Of a stretch of 64,000 nucleotides of DNA, positions 56,770-64,000 are shown in pieces. The notes under the pieces are model-generated. The model was not told where the DNA came from. It worked only from the letters and a program-made list of their open reading frames with translations, and searched no databases. The stretch is from VRUE01 sp963837735 (GTDB lineage Bacteria; Actinomycetota; Thermoleophilia; Solirubrobacterales; 70-9), in the NCBI GenBank assembly GCA_963837735.1, contig CAWIOM010000006.1, positions 62,001 through 126,000 of the forward strand, given 5' to 3'. The position numbers were made by a program, and so were the translations under genes. Each line of letters begins with the position of its first letter. Position 1 is the stretch's first letter.

Positions 56770-57375
56770 TCAGCCGCTCATGCTGCGGCGCCCGGCGAGC
56801 GCCTTGCCGAGGGTCACCTCGTCGGCGTGCTCGAGGTCGGCGCCGACCGGCAGGCCGCTCGCCAGCCGGGTGACGGCGACCGTGTCGCGCAGCAGCTCGG
56901 CGATGTGGAGCGCCGTCGCCTCCCCGGTCGTCGTCGGATTGGTGGCGAGGACGACCTCCTTCACCTCTCCGCCCGCGGCCCTGCGCACGAGCTCGGCGAT
57001 CTTCAGGTCGTCGGCGTCGACGCCGTCGATCGGCGAGAGCGCCCCGCCGAGCACGTGGTAGAGGCCACGGTATTCGTGGGTGCGCTCGATCGGGATCACG
57101 TCGGCCGGCTCCTCGACGACGCAGATCGTCGACTGCTCGCGGTTGGGGTCGGAGCAGATCCGGCAGAGCGGCCCCTCGGCGAGATTGAAGCAGCGCTCGC
57201 AGAGGCCGACCTTCTCCTTCACCTCGCGGATCGCCGTCGCCAGGGCCTCGGCCTCCTCGTCGGGGGAACGGAGGATGTGGAAGGCGAGTCGCTGCGCGGT
57301 GCGCTGGCCGATCCCCGGCAGCCGGCCGAGCTCGGCGACGAGGCGGGCGAGCGGCGCCGGGCCCTCGCTGCTCAC
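56770..57375 (-). CDS. recR: Recombination protein RecR
   Basis: 201 residues, full length. N-terminal helix-hairpin-helix (LGRLPGIGQRTAQRLAFHIL, about 16-35), zinc finger CERCFNLAEGPLCRIC (about 58-73), the Toprim domain with ICVVEEPADVIPIERT and LATNPTTTGEATALHIAELL, and the RecR-type C-terminus LASGLPVGADLEHADEVTLG. It loads RecA with RecF and RecO in gap repair. It overlaps ybaB by 4 bp, as in the usual dnaX-ybaB-recR order. Confidence 0.96.
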   Translation of the reverse strand: MSSEGPAPLARLVAELGRLPGIGQRTAQRLAFHILRSPDEEAEALATAIREVKEKVGLCERCFNLAEGPLCRICSDPNREQSTICVVEEPADVIPIERTHEYRGLYHVLGGALSPIDGVDADDLKIAELVRRAAGGEVKEVVLATNPTTTGEATALHIAELLRDTVAVTRLASGLPVGADLEHADEVTLGKALAGRRSMSG

Positions 57376-57716
57376 ATCCCGGGGAGGCCGCCCATGCCTC
57401 CCATGCCTCCGGTGATGCCGCCCATTTTCGAGCTGGCGAGCTCCTGCGCCGCGCGCAGCCCCTCGTTGACGGCCGCCTGCACCATCTCGGCGAGCAGCTC
57501 GGCCTCCTCGGGGTCGATCGCGTCGGGGTCGATCGCGATCTCGCGGAGCGTCAGATCGCCGCCCATCTTGACCTTGACCATGCCGCCGCCGGCGCTGGCC
57601 TCGACGACCTCGTCTTTGAGCTGCTCCTGGGCCTGCAGCATCTCGGTCTGCATCTGCTGCGCCTGCTTCATCAGGGCGTTCACGTCGAAGCCCCCGGGCA
57701 TTCCGCCTCTTGCCAT
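57372..57716 (-). CDS. ybaB: YbaB/EbfC nucleoid-associated protein
   Basis: 114 residues. Typical helix MKQAQQMQTEMLQAQEQLKD (about 15-34), the beta part VEASAGGGMVKVKMGGDLTL and LAEMVQAAVNEGLRAAQELA, ending in a Gly/Met-rich tail. It binds DNA as a dimer. It sits directly between dnaX and recR; its ATG at 57716 abuts the dnaX stop. Confidence 0.94.
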   Translation of the reverse strand: MARGGMPGGFDVNALMKQAQQMQTEMLQAQEQLKDEVVEASAGGGMVKVKMGGDLTLREIAIDPDAIDPEEAELLAEMVQAAVNEGLRAAQELASSKMGGITGGMGGMGGLPGM

Positions 57717-59633
57717 CTAGCCGACCTCCTCCGCGTTGAATTCGCTCTTCAGCTTCTCGACCAGCGCCTCATGATCGACGTCCTCCGAACCCTCCCCGGC
57801 CTCGGCCGGGGCATCTCCGTCGAGCAGCTCGTAGGTGGGGCGCAGCGGCGCGCCGGTTACCGCCGTAAGCGCCTCGGTCATCTGCTCGCACTTGTCCTTC
57901 GCCTCGGCCTTGCGTTTGTTGAAGGTCAGCTCGGCCGGAAACCCGATCGTCAGCACCCCCTCCTCGACCCCCACGGGGCGGGCCCCGTCGAAGGTCGCCG
58001 CCAGCGCCGGGCTCGTCTCCCGCAGCTTCTCGATCACGGCCGGCCAGAGCCGGACGATCTCGTCGAGGGACAAGGCGGTATGCCGGAGGGGTCCCGTCGG
58101 AGGAGTCGAGGGGCGCTGCGGGCCGAGCTGTCCTCGACCCCTCGACTCCGCCGCCACCCCCGGCAGCATCCGCTTCGGCTGACGGCGAAGGATCGGCCGG
58201 ACTTGGCCGGACCGGAGCTCGTCAGCTGCCGCGGGCTCGGGGTCTGCGGCAGCTACGGGCTCAGCCTCCTCAGCTTCTGCGGGCTGGGCATCCTCAACCT
58301 TCGGCGCCTGAGCATCCGTCTCGCCGGCCGCTTGGGATTTCGGAGCGGGGTCCGCGTCGGAAATGTCCTGTGAAGCGGCGGCTGCCGCGGGTGGCGGAGG
58401 ATCAGGGGGGTCGAGGACAGCCCGGCCCGCAGTGCCCCCCTGATCCTCCGTCAGGACCCGCGGCCCACCGCCTCCCATGCCTTTCTCGAGTCGCTCAACT
58501 CGTCTCAGCAATCCCTCGGCCGTCGAGTCGATGTCGGGCCGCGCCGCTTTGAGCAGCGCCACCTCGACCGCGAGCCGTGCATCGTCCCCCTCGCGAACCG
58601 CGGTCAGCGCCGCCGCCAGCTCGTCGATCGTGCGGACCAGAGCAGCGGCCCCGAACGAGCCGGCCTGGGCCTGGATCCTGCCCTCGTCCGTCGCGGTGAC
58701 GACGAAGGTGCCCGGCACCTCGCCGACGGTCTGGGTGACGAGCAGCAGGCGCAGGTGGGCGAGCAGGTCACGGGCGAACTGGCCCGGGTCGCGTCCCGAG
58801 CGCGCCATCTTCTCGATCCCGACGAGGACGCCCCTGGGGTCCTCGGCGATGACCGCGTCGACCGTCTCGAAGAGCAGCTCGGCGTCGACCGCGCCGATCA
58901 TCTCCATGACGTCGTCGAGGGCGACCTTCGCGCCGCCGAAGGAGACGATCTGGTCGAGGGTGCCGAGCGCGTCGCGGAAGCTGCCCGAGGCGGAGCGGGC
59001 GATCATCGCCGTCGCTCCGGGCTCGGCCTCGATCCCCTCCGCCGCCGAGACCCGCTCGAGCACCTCGGAGATCTGCTCGAGCGAGGGGCGCTGGAAGTCG
59101 AAGCGCTGGCAGCGATCGGCGATCGTCGCCATCACCTTGTGGGACTCGGTGGTGGCGAGCACGAAGACCGTGTTGGGAGGCGGCTCCTCTAGCGTCTTGA
59201 GGAAGGCGTTCCATGCCTCCTTGGTCAGCATGTGGGCCTCGTCGAGGATGTAGACCTTCCAGCGCCCGCCGGCGGGCGCGTAGGCGACCCGCTCGCGCAG
59301 GTCGCGGACGTCGTCCACCGACCGGTTGGAGGCGGCATCCATCTCGATCACGTCGATCGAGGTGCCGGCGGCGATCGTCGTGCAGGACTCGCACTCGCCG
59401 CAGGGGGTGACGGTGGGCCCGCCCCGCTCGCAGTTGAGCGAGCGGGCGAGGATCTTCGCCATCGAGGTCTTGCCCGTCCCGCGCGAGCCGACGAAGAGAT
59501 AGGCGTGGTGGACCTTGCCCTGCTCGACCGCGTTGCGCAGGGTGCGGACCACATGCTGTTGGCCGACGACCTCGTCGAAGGACCCGGGTCGGTGGCGGCG
59601 ATAGAGGGAGGTCGAGTCGCTGGGGGACGGCAC
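57717..59633 (-). CDS. dnaX: DNA polymerase III gamma/tau subunit
   Basis: 638 residues. Clamp-loader AAA+ module with Walker A GSRGTGKTS (about 43-51), the zinc module CERGGPTVTPCGECESC (about 63-79), Walker B VYILDEAH (about 118-125) and the SRC-like DRCQRFDFQRP; domain III to about 370. From about 385 to 520 a Pro/Ala/Glu-rich linker follows that contains two palindromic DNA elements (58395-58450 and 58102-58149). The C-terminal tau domain (about 525-638) closes it. GTG at 59633 is used; the frame extends upstream but SLYRRHRPGSF marks the real N-terminus. Confidence 0.94.
   Translation of the reverse strand: MPSPSDSTSLYRRHRPGSFDEVVGQQHVVRTLRNAVEQGKVHHAYLFVGSRGTGKTSMAKILARSLNCERGGPTVTPCGECESCTTIAAGTSIDVIEMDAASNRSVDDVRDLRERVAYAPAGGRWKVYILDEAHMLTKEAWNAFLKTLEEPPPNTVFVLATTESHKVMATIADRCQRFDFQRPSLEQISEVLERVSAAEGIEAEPGATAMIARSASGSFRDALGTLDQIVSFGGAKVALDDVMEMIGAVDAELLFETVDAVIAEDPRGVLVGIEKMARSGRDPGQFARDLLAHLRLLLVTQTVGEVPGTFVVTATDEGRIQAQAGSFGAAALVRTIDELAAALTAVREGDDARLAVEVALLKAARPDIDSTAEGLLRRVERLEKGMGGGGPRVLTEDQGGTAGRAVLDPPDPPPPAAAAASQDISDADPAPKSQAAGETDAQAPKVEDAQPAEAEEAEPVAAADPEPAAADELRSGQVRPILRRQPKRMLPGVAAESRGRGQLGPQRPSTPPTGPLRHTALSLDEIVRLWPAVIEKLRETSPALAATFDGARPVGVEEGVLTIGFPAELTFNKRKAEAKDKCEQMTEALTAVTGAPLRPTYELLDGDAPAEAGEGSEDVDHEALVEKLKSEFNAEEVG
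58102..58149. repeat. Palindromic element C inside dnaX
   Basis: Perfect 12-bp arms (58102-58113 / 58138-58149) frame a 24-nt core (58114-58137). In reverse orientation the core matches that of element D at 58411-58434 in 22 of 24 positions, while the arms differ. The 48-nt unit encodes about 16 linker residues of DnaX (about 495-511). Confidence 0.8.
58395..58450. repeat. Palindromic element D inside dnaX
   Basis: Perfect 16-bp arms (58395-58410 / 58435-58450) frame a 24-nt core (58411-58434) beginning TCGAGGACAG and ending GCAGTG. Same core as element C, inverted, with unrelated arms. It encodes DnaX residues about 395-413, a Pro/Gly-rich linker stretch. Confidence 0.8.
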
Positions 59634-59641
59634 TGCGGCCA

Positions 59642-61155
59642 GTGTACTTGCGCAGATACCGTGCGCCGGTGCCATCCGGGGCCCGTAACTGGCTGACGCC
59701 GGCCGCCTGGGTCGCCGCCGTGGCGGCGGCCCTGCTGCTGCTCGTTCCCGACCGGCTTCCCCAACTACGACACGATCTACTCGCTGCTCTGGGGGAGGGA
59801 ACTGGGCGAAGGCCTGAGCCCGGACCGCGGTGCCGCCCTGCCCCCCACCCCGCACCCGCTCGCCGAACTGTTCGGCCTCCTCGCCTCGCCCTTCGGCAGC
59901 GGCGCGATCGACCTGACGATGGTCGTCGCCTACATCGCCCTGGGCCTGGTCGGCTACCTCGTCTACCGGCTCGGCTCGCTCTGGTTCGACCGGCCGATCG
60001 GCGCCCTCGCGGCACTGATCGTCCTCACCCGGGCGCCCTTCCTCTCCAACGGCCTGCGCGCCTACGTCGACCTCCCCTACATCGCCCTCTGCCTCGGCGC
60101 GCTCGTCGATCGAGACCAGGCGCCCGCGCGCCGGCTGGCCGGTCCTCGCCCTGCTCGTCCCCGCCGGCCTCCTGCGCCCCGAGGCCTGGCTCTTCTCCTT
60201 CGCCTACCTCGCCTACCTGCTGCTCACCTCTCCGGAGGGCTCGGAACCCGCCGCCGATGGGCCGAAGATACGCCTATATAGGGTGTTCTCGGCCCATCGG
60301 CGGGGGTGGGTGGTGGGGGTTGCGTGTCTTGCGATTGCCGCGCCGGTGATTTGGGCGCTTTTCGACTGGATCGCGAACGGGCAGCCCGACCTACTCGTTC
60401 ACCGGCACCCGCGAGACGGTCGACACGCTCCATCGCCAGACCGGGCCGGTCGACCTCGTCCTCTACGGGCCGCGGCGGCTCGGCGAGGTCCTGCAGTGGC
60501 CGGGGATGGTCGGCGCCTTCGGCGGCGTCGTCCTCGGGCTCGCCTTCCTTCGACGCCGCAGTGCGGTCGGCGTCGCCGCCGCGGCGCTCGCTCTCGGCGG
60601 CTTCGCGATCCTCGCCTGCGCCGGCCTCGCGATCCTTCCCCGCTACACGATGCTCGCCGCCTCGGTGCTGGCCGTGTTCGCCGCGCTCGGCCTGCTCGGC
60701 TGGCGCCTGCTCGAGCGTGGCCACCCCTGGCGGCGCGGCCTGGCAGGCGTTCGCGGCGGTCGTCGCGCTGATGGTCGTGATCTGGGTTCCCAACCAGTAC
60801 GACCTGCTTCATCGCGTCGATGTCGACCTCACCAACCAGGCGGGCATCGAGGGAGACCTCCACGACCTCGCCGAGTCCGGCGCCTTCGATCCCCTCTGCC
60901 TGCCGATCTCGGTCCCCAACCACCGCGCCGTCCCCCGGCTCGCCTTCGACCTCAAGGTCCGGCCGAGCCGGATCGTCAGCGCCAGCGAGCAGCGCCAGCC
61001 CCGCCACGGCTACTTCCTCGAACCGGCGAGCGCCTTCGTCGTCCACAACTTCGTCCTCGACCCCAACGACCCGGCGCGATTGGCGAGCCACGTCCCGCAC
61101 GGCTTCCGCCCGGTCGCCCGCAACGAGTCCTGGGATGCTCTACCGCCGCTGCTGA
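59642..61155 (+). pseudogene. GT39-type membrane glycosyltransferase remnant (five or more frame breaks)
   Basis: Pieces of a roughly 500-residue membrane glycosyltransferase lie in order in different frames: an N-terminal helix (TPAAWVAAVAAALLLLVPD), NYDTIYSLLWGRELGEGLSP with PTPHPLAELFGLLASPFG, VVAYIALGLVGYLVYRLGSL, GLLRPEAWLFSFAYLAYLLL, GGFAILACAGLAILPRYTML and WVPNQYDLLHRVDVDLTNQA, ending MLYRRC at 61155. Breaks fall near 59750, 60113, 60395, 60745 and 61135. Palindromic element E lies in the coding path at 60251. It could be a dead gene or a badly assembled one. It is divergent from dnaX with 8 bp between starts. Confidence 0.65.
60251..60303. repeat. Palindromic element E inside the GT39 remnant
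   Basis: Perfect 15-bp arms (60251-60265 / 60289-60303) around a 23-nt centre containing CGCCTATATAGG. The inner 37 nt share length and a clear pattern with element F at 61991 (GGGCCGAA-AT-CGCCTAT ... TCGGCCC), while outer arms differ. It is translated in frame as part of the glycosyltransferase. Confidence 0.75.
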
Positions 61156-61190
61156 GCAATCGGCCGCTGCTGCCGCGAGAACGCCTGAAC

Positions 61191-61970
61191 TCAGCCGCCC
61201 TCGGCGCTGACCAGCGCCGCGTGGGCCTCGGCCGAGAGGCCCGGGTCGCCGAGGTCGATATGCGGCGGCAGCTCGACGTGCAGCTCGTCGGACGGGTCGA
61301 GGCCGGCCCGCAGCCCGCCGGCGCGCGAGTCGAGCACATGGCCGCCGCGCTCGCGGGCGGAGTCGATGAAATGCAGGTGGTAGCCGGCGACCTCGATCCC
61401 CTCGGCATAGCTGGGGAAGCGGAAGCCGAGCATCGTCCCCTCGACGTCGGCCAGATCGAACTCGTGCTGCTCGGCGACGACCTCGGTCAGCGAGCGGTAG
61501 GGCGGCGACTGACGGGGAACCGAGCGCGCGCGCACCCACTCGAAGCTACCGTCGAGGCGGATCGCACAGGAGGAGGCGCCGGCGGGGATCAGGCCGTCGA
61601 GGCGCGCGAGGAGCTGCTCGTGGGACAGGGGACCGGCGATCTCCTCCTCGACCGTCGGCTGAAAGCGGGTGACGACGGCGAACGGCGTCCTCTCCGCCGC
61701 CTCGACCGGGCGGATCCAGCCATCGACGTCGGCGCGGTAGAAGCCGCCGTCGAGGGCGATCATCTCGCCGTCGAGGCCGTTCAGGGTCCCCAGGCCGAGG
61801 TCGCCGTGCTCGGCCAGCTCGGCGAAGCTCAGATCGCCGTCGTAGGCGCCGTCGAGCAGGGCGCCGATCGTCGAAGCCTGGAAGAGGACGTGCGGCTCGC
61901 GCTCGGCGTGCAGTTCCTCCTCGCGCAGGGCCTCGACGTGCAGCGACCGGATCCAGCGCTCGTCGAGCAT
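61191..61970 (-). CDS. budA: Alpha-acetolactate decarboxylase
   Basis: 259 residues. Typical sequence blocks are HVLFQASTIGALLDGAYDGD (about 27-46), HGDLGLGTLNGLDGEMIALD (about 55-74), DGGFYR, and the zinc-binding GYHLHFIDSARERGGHVLD near 200, where the three histidines bind zinc. The basic catalytic region is kept. It converts acetolactate to acetoin, a carbon overflow or branched-chain control step. No budB or other acetoin gene is near. Start ATG at 61970; the frame upstream is a shadow. Element F lies in its promoter region. Confidence 0.92.
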   Translation of the reverse strand: MLDERWIRSLHVEALREEELHAEREPHVLFQASTIGALLDGAYDGDLSFAELAEHGDLGLGTLNGLDGEMIALDGGFYRADVDGWIRPVEAAERTPFAVVTRFQPTVEEEIAGPLSHEQLLARLDGLIPAGASSCAIRLDGSFEWVRARSVPRQSPPYRSLTEVVAEQHEFDLADVEGTMLGFRFPSYAEGIEVAGYHLHFIDSARERGGHVLDSRAGGLRAGLDPSDELHVELPPHIDLGDPGLSAEAHAALVSAEGG

Positions 61971-61990
61971 CGCGCAGAGTCTCCCACACC

Positions 61991-62039
61991 GCCGACGGGC
62001 CGAAAATGCGCGACATAGGCGGATTTTCGGCCCGTCGGC
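61991..62039. repeat. Palindromic element F in the divergent budA promoter region
   Basis: Perfect 17-bp arms (61991-62007 / 62023-62039) around 15 nt. Shares the core pattern of element E. It fills most of the 84-bp gap between divergent budA and the membrane-protein gene at 62055, so it also covers their promoters; CGCCTATGTC on the minus strand could be a -10 for budA. Confidence 0.75.
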
Positions 62040-62054
62040 AGATAGCCTGGCTCC

Positions 62055-63032
62055 ATGGCCGGTGGCTTCGGGCGATCGAAATGGTTCGGGCTGATCGGCG
62101 TCGTCGTCGTCGCCGCGATCGTCATCGTGATCGCGACCACGACCGGCGGCGGGGAAGCCAACCCGAAGCTGACCATGGGGCTGATCTTCGGCGTCCTGGC
62201 GGTCTTCTTCGTCATCCTCCTCGCCCTCCAGCGCTCCGACCTCGAGCGCGCCGCGGAGAGCGGCGCCCGCGGCACGGACAGGGCGGCGGCCGAAGGCGGC
62301 GGCCGGACGATCGACAACCCGACGACGATGACCGAGCCCGACCTCTGGGCGGCGCTCGCCGTGAAGCCGATCGACGCCGACGCGATCCGCGCCCGCTCGC
62401 AGATGTGGGACGCCGGCCGGCGCAGCCTGAAGCTGGGGGCGATCGTCGTCGCCCTGATCTTCGTCACGGTCCCGGCGATGTACCTGCTGGAAAGCTTCGT
62501 TCCGCTGTTGATCGGCGGCCCGCTGATCGCGATCGCCGCGATCTACGGCAGCATCCGGGCGTTGGCGCCCGGTGGAGAGCTCGACCGCGGCTACGAGCTC
62601 GCCGGCGAGGCGATGGCGCCGCTCGGCCTCGAGGTGACCGAGCGGCCGTCCGTGAGGATCGAGATGCGCGAACCGGCGACGCCGCGCATGGGCCCGCGGA
62701 TCCACGGCGCCGTCGTCCTCAGCGGCGAGCGCCACGGCCGCCGGGTCTCGGTGCGGCTGGGCAGCGAGGAGGTTTCGAGCACCAGCGAGGTCACCGTCGG
62801 CGCCGTCGTCCCCGTGTTCACCGCCAGGTCGAGCGACGGCCGCATCCGCCCCGAGGAGGGCGCTCCGGCGGCGGTAGTCGAGGCGTTGCGGGCGGTCCCC
62901 AACTCGACCCGCTGGAGGAAGGTCGCAGTCAAAGGCGGGCCCGCGGGCGTGGTCGTCGCCCGTAAGGGCGGCGAGCAGTCCGACTGGATGTGCGACCTCT
63001 GGCTCGCTGAGCGCCTGGCGGACGCCGGCTGA
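62055..63032 (+). CDS. Membrane protein of unknown function
   Basis: 325 residues. Four hydrophobic helices: about 10-27 (FGLIGVVVVAAIVIVIATTT), 40-57 (MGLIFGVLAVFFVILLAL), 125-142 and 148-165. A C-terminal soluble domain (about 180-325) has beta-rich segments such as IHGAVVLSGERHGRRVSVRL and WRKVAVKGGPAGVVVARKGG. No family recognised. Its TGA overlaps the start of the CASTOR-like gene by one base, so the two are cotranscribed and may work together. Confidence 0.75.
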   Translation: MAGGFGRSKWFGLIGVVVVAAIVIVIATTTGGGEANPKLTMGLIFGVLAVFFVILLALQRSDLERAAESGARGTDRAAAEGGGRTIDNPTTMTEPDLWAALAVKPIDADAIRARSQMWDAGRRSLKLGAIVVALIFVTVPAMYLLESFVPLLIGGPLIAIAAIYGSIRALAPGGELDRGYELAGEAMAPLGLEVTERPSVRIEMREPATPRMGPRIHGAVVLSGERHGRRVSVRLGSEEVSSTSEVTVGAVVPVFTARSSDGRIRPEEGAPAAVVEALRAVPNSTRWRKVAVKGGPAGVVVARKGGEQSDWMCDLWLAERLADAG

Positions 63033-64000
63033 TGCTGCGCAGGGCCGCGGAATCGACCCGCGGGCGACTGATCCTGCTGCTCGGCACCGTGGCGGCCGTC
63101 CTCCTCGGCAGCGCCGCCATCGCCCATTTCGCCTTCGACCAGTACGAGAACTACGGGGGGGCGCTCTGGTCGGGGACGCTCCACCTGCTCGACCCCTCGA
63201 GCCTCCACGATGACGAGGGCGCCGCCCGAGCGCGTCGATCGGCCTCTTCCAGGCCGTCACCGGCCTCGTCCTCATCGTCGGCCTGCTCTTCACCTTCGTC
63301 GCCGAGGTGATGTCCCGCTCGCTGACGCGGCTCGGCGAGGCCGACCGCCCGGTCAGCGCCGAGGGTCATCTGCTCCTCGTCGGCGGCACGGCCCTCGTCC
63401 CGGTCGCGACCCGCTCGATTGCCGAAGCCCTGCGCCTCGGCGGCTCGCCGCAGCGGCTGGTCGTGCTCGCCCCGGAGTCCGCCCGCGAGTCCCGCGCCCA
63501 GCTCCTCGACGCGCTCGAAGAGGCGGCCGGCGGGCTTCGGTTCGAGCTCGTCTTCGGCGACACCGCCGGCGACTCCGGCTTCGAGCTGGCGGGCGCCGAG
63601 CGGGCGGCGACGATCCTGCTGATGGCCTCCGGCAGCGGTGGGGTCGGGGCCATAGCGGCCGACGTCGAGGTCACCCAGAGCGGCCTGGCGCTGCTCGACT
63701 ACCTGCGCGAGCGGGGCGGCTCGCCGTTGGTCCGCCTCCTCTTCCGCCGCGGCCGCAACGTCGACGCCGCCTGGGAGCTCTTCCCCGAGGAGTGGGACGC
63801 GATCGTCGGCGACCGCTCGATCGGCGGCGTCCTGCGCGTGGCGCTGACCAAGCCGGCGAAGCTGGAAAGCATCCCCGGCGGGATCGCGATCCTCGACCAG
63901 GAGATCCACCGCTACACGGAGCTCGTCGGCAGCGCCTGGGCTGCGGCCGGCGCCGAGTCGCGGCCGCTGCGCCTGGCGATGGTCGGCTGCGGGATCAACG
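63032..64000 (+). CDS. CASTOR/POLLUX-like channel protein, N-terminal part (frame break near 63230; cut by window edge)
   Basis: Partial, with no stop before the edge. Residues about 10-33 form one helix (GRLILLLGTVAAVLLGSAAI) with a pore-like segment (YGGALWSGTLHLLDPSS); the frame breaks near 63230; the next frame has a second helix (LFQAVTGLVLIVGLLFTFVA) and an RCK-like Rossmann domain (LLLVGGTALVPVATRSIAEA, VVLAPESARESRAQLLDALE). Then come QSGLALLDYLRERGG and the stretch ending WDAIVGDRSIGGVLRVAL. It is related in layout to the gene at the left edge. Confidence 0.72.

Overview
The window is very GC-rich, uses GTG and TTG starts freely, and carries actinobacterial-type genes: a winged-helix AT-hook nucleoid-type protein, an Acr3-ArsC fusion, an isocitrate dehydrogenase of the eukaryote-like dimeric type, and a succinate dehydrogenase with no cytochrome b anchor. 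Together with the many secreted propeller proteins ending in an Ig-like domain, this suggests a deep-branching actinobacterium such as Thermoleophilia/Solirubrobacterales. That placement is inference. No rRNA, tRNA, CRISPR, insertion sequence or prophage gene was seen.

Layout. 1-9.6 kb: a CASTOR/POLLUX-like channel cut by the window edge, an MMPL exporter with a TetR gene, and an hsp20-lon-GT39 operon. 9.7-18 kb: lipid hydroxylase and desaturase genes around a broken PucR-type regulator, a nucleoid-type protein, the icd-mdh operon, a TetR gene with its operator, and an AidB-like acyl-CoA dehydrogenase. 18-25 kb: an M50 protease divergent from sdhA-sdhB-sdhE, a CPA1 antiporter and a small secreted protein. 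25-27.3 kb: lysC-asd. 27.4-34.6 kb: a pstSCAB operon extended by four translationally coupled genes of unknown function, divergent from a PhoB-type winged-helix protein with no receiver domain. 34.6-49.8 kb: one long block of exported proteins (propellers, a pseudo-phosphoesterase, a PstS-like protein) with an FtsH-type protease inside it. 49.9-54.9 kb: an arsenic island with arsR-arsM divergent from acr3::arsC-gapdh-arsJ. 55-59.6 kb: a MerR/B12-like regulator, a degenerate GGDEF protein and dnaX-ybaB-recR. 59.6-64 kb: a decayed GT39 gene, acetolactate decarboxylase, a membrane protein and a second CASTOR-like gene cut by the right edge.

Three themes cut across the genes. First, several promoters carry GTTCACC/GTTACC units at 11-nt spacing, like actinobacterial PhoP boxes. 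They link pst, the PhoB-like protein and the exported propeller operon into a probable phosphate-starvation regulon. Second, long perfect palindromes recur between and inside genes. Two pairs share a core sequence while their self-complementary arms differ, and three of these four copies lie in protein-coding sequence. Third, about 20 genes show single-base frame shifts. These are either real decay or, more likely for most, indel errors in the assembly; where a gene is split I give one merged entry and the approximate break.
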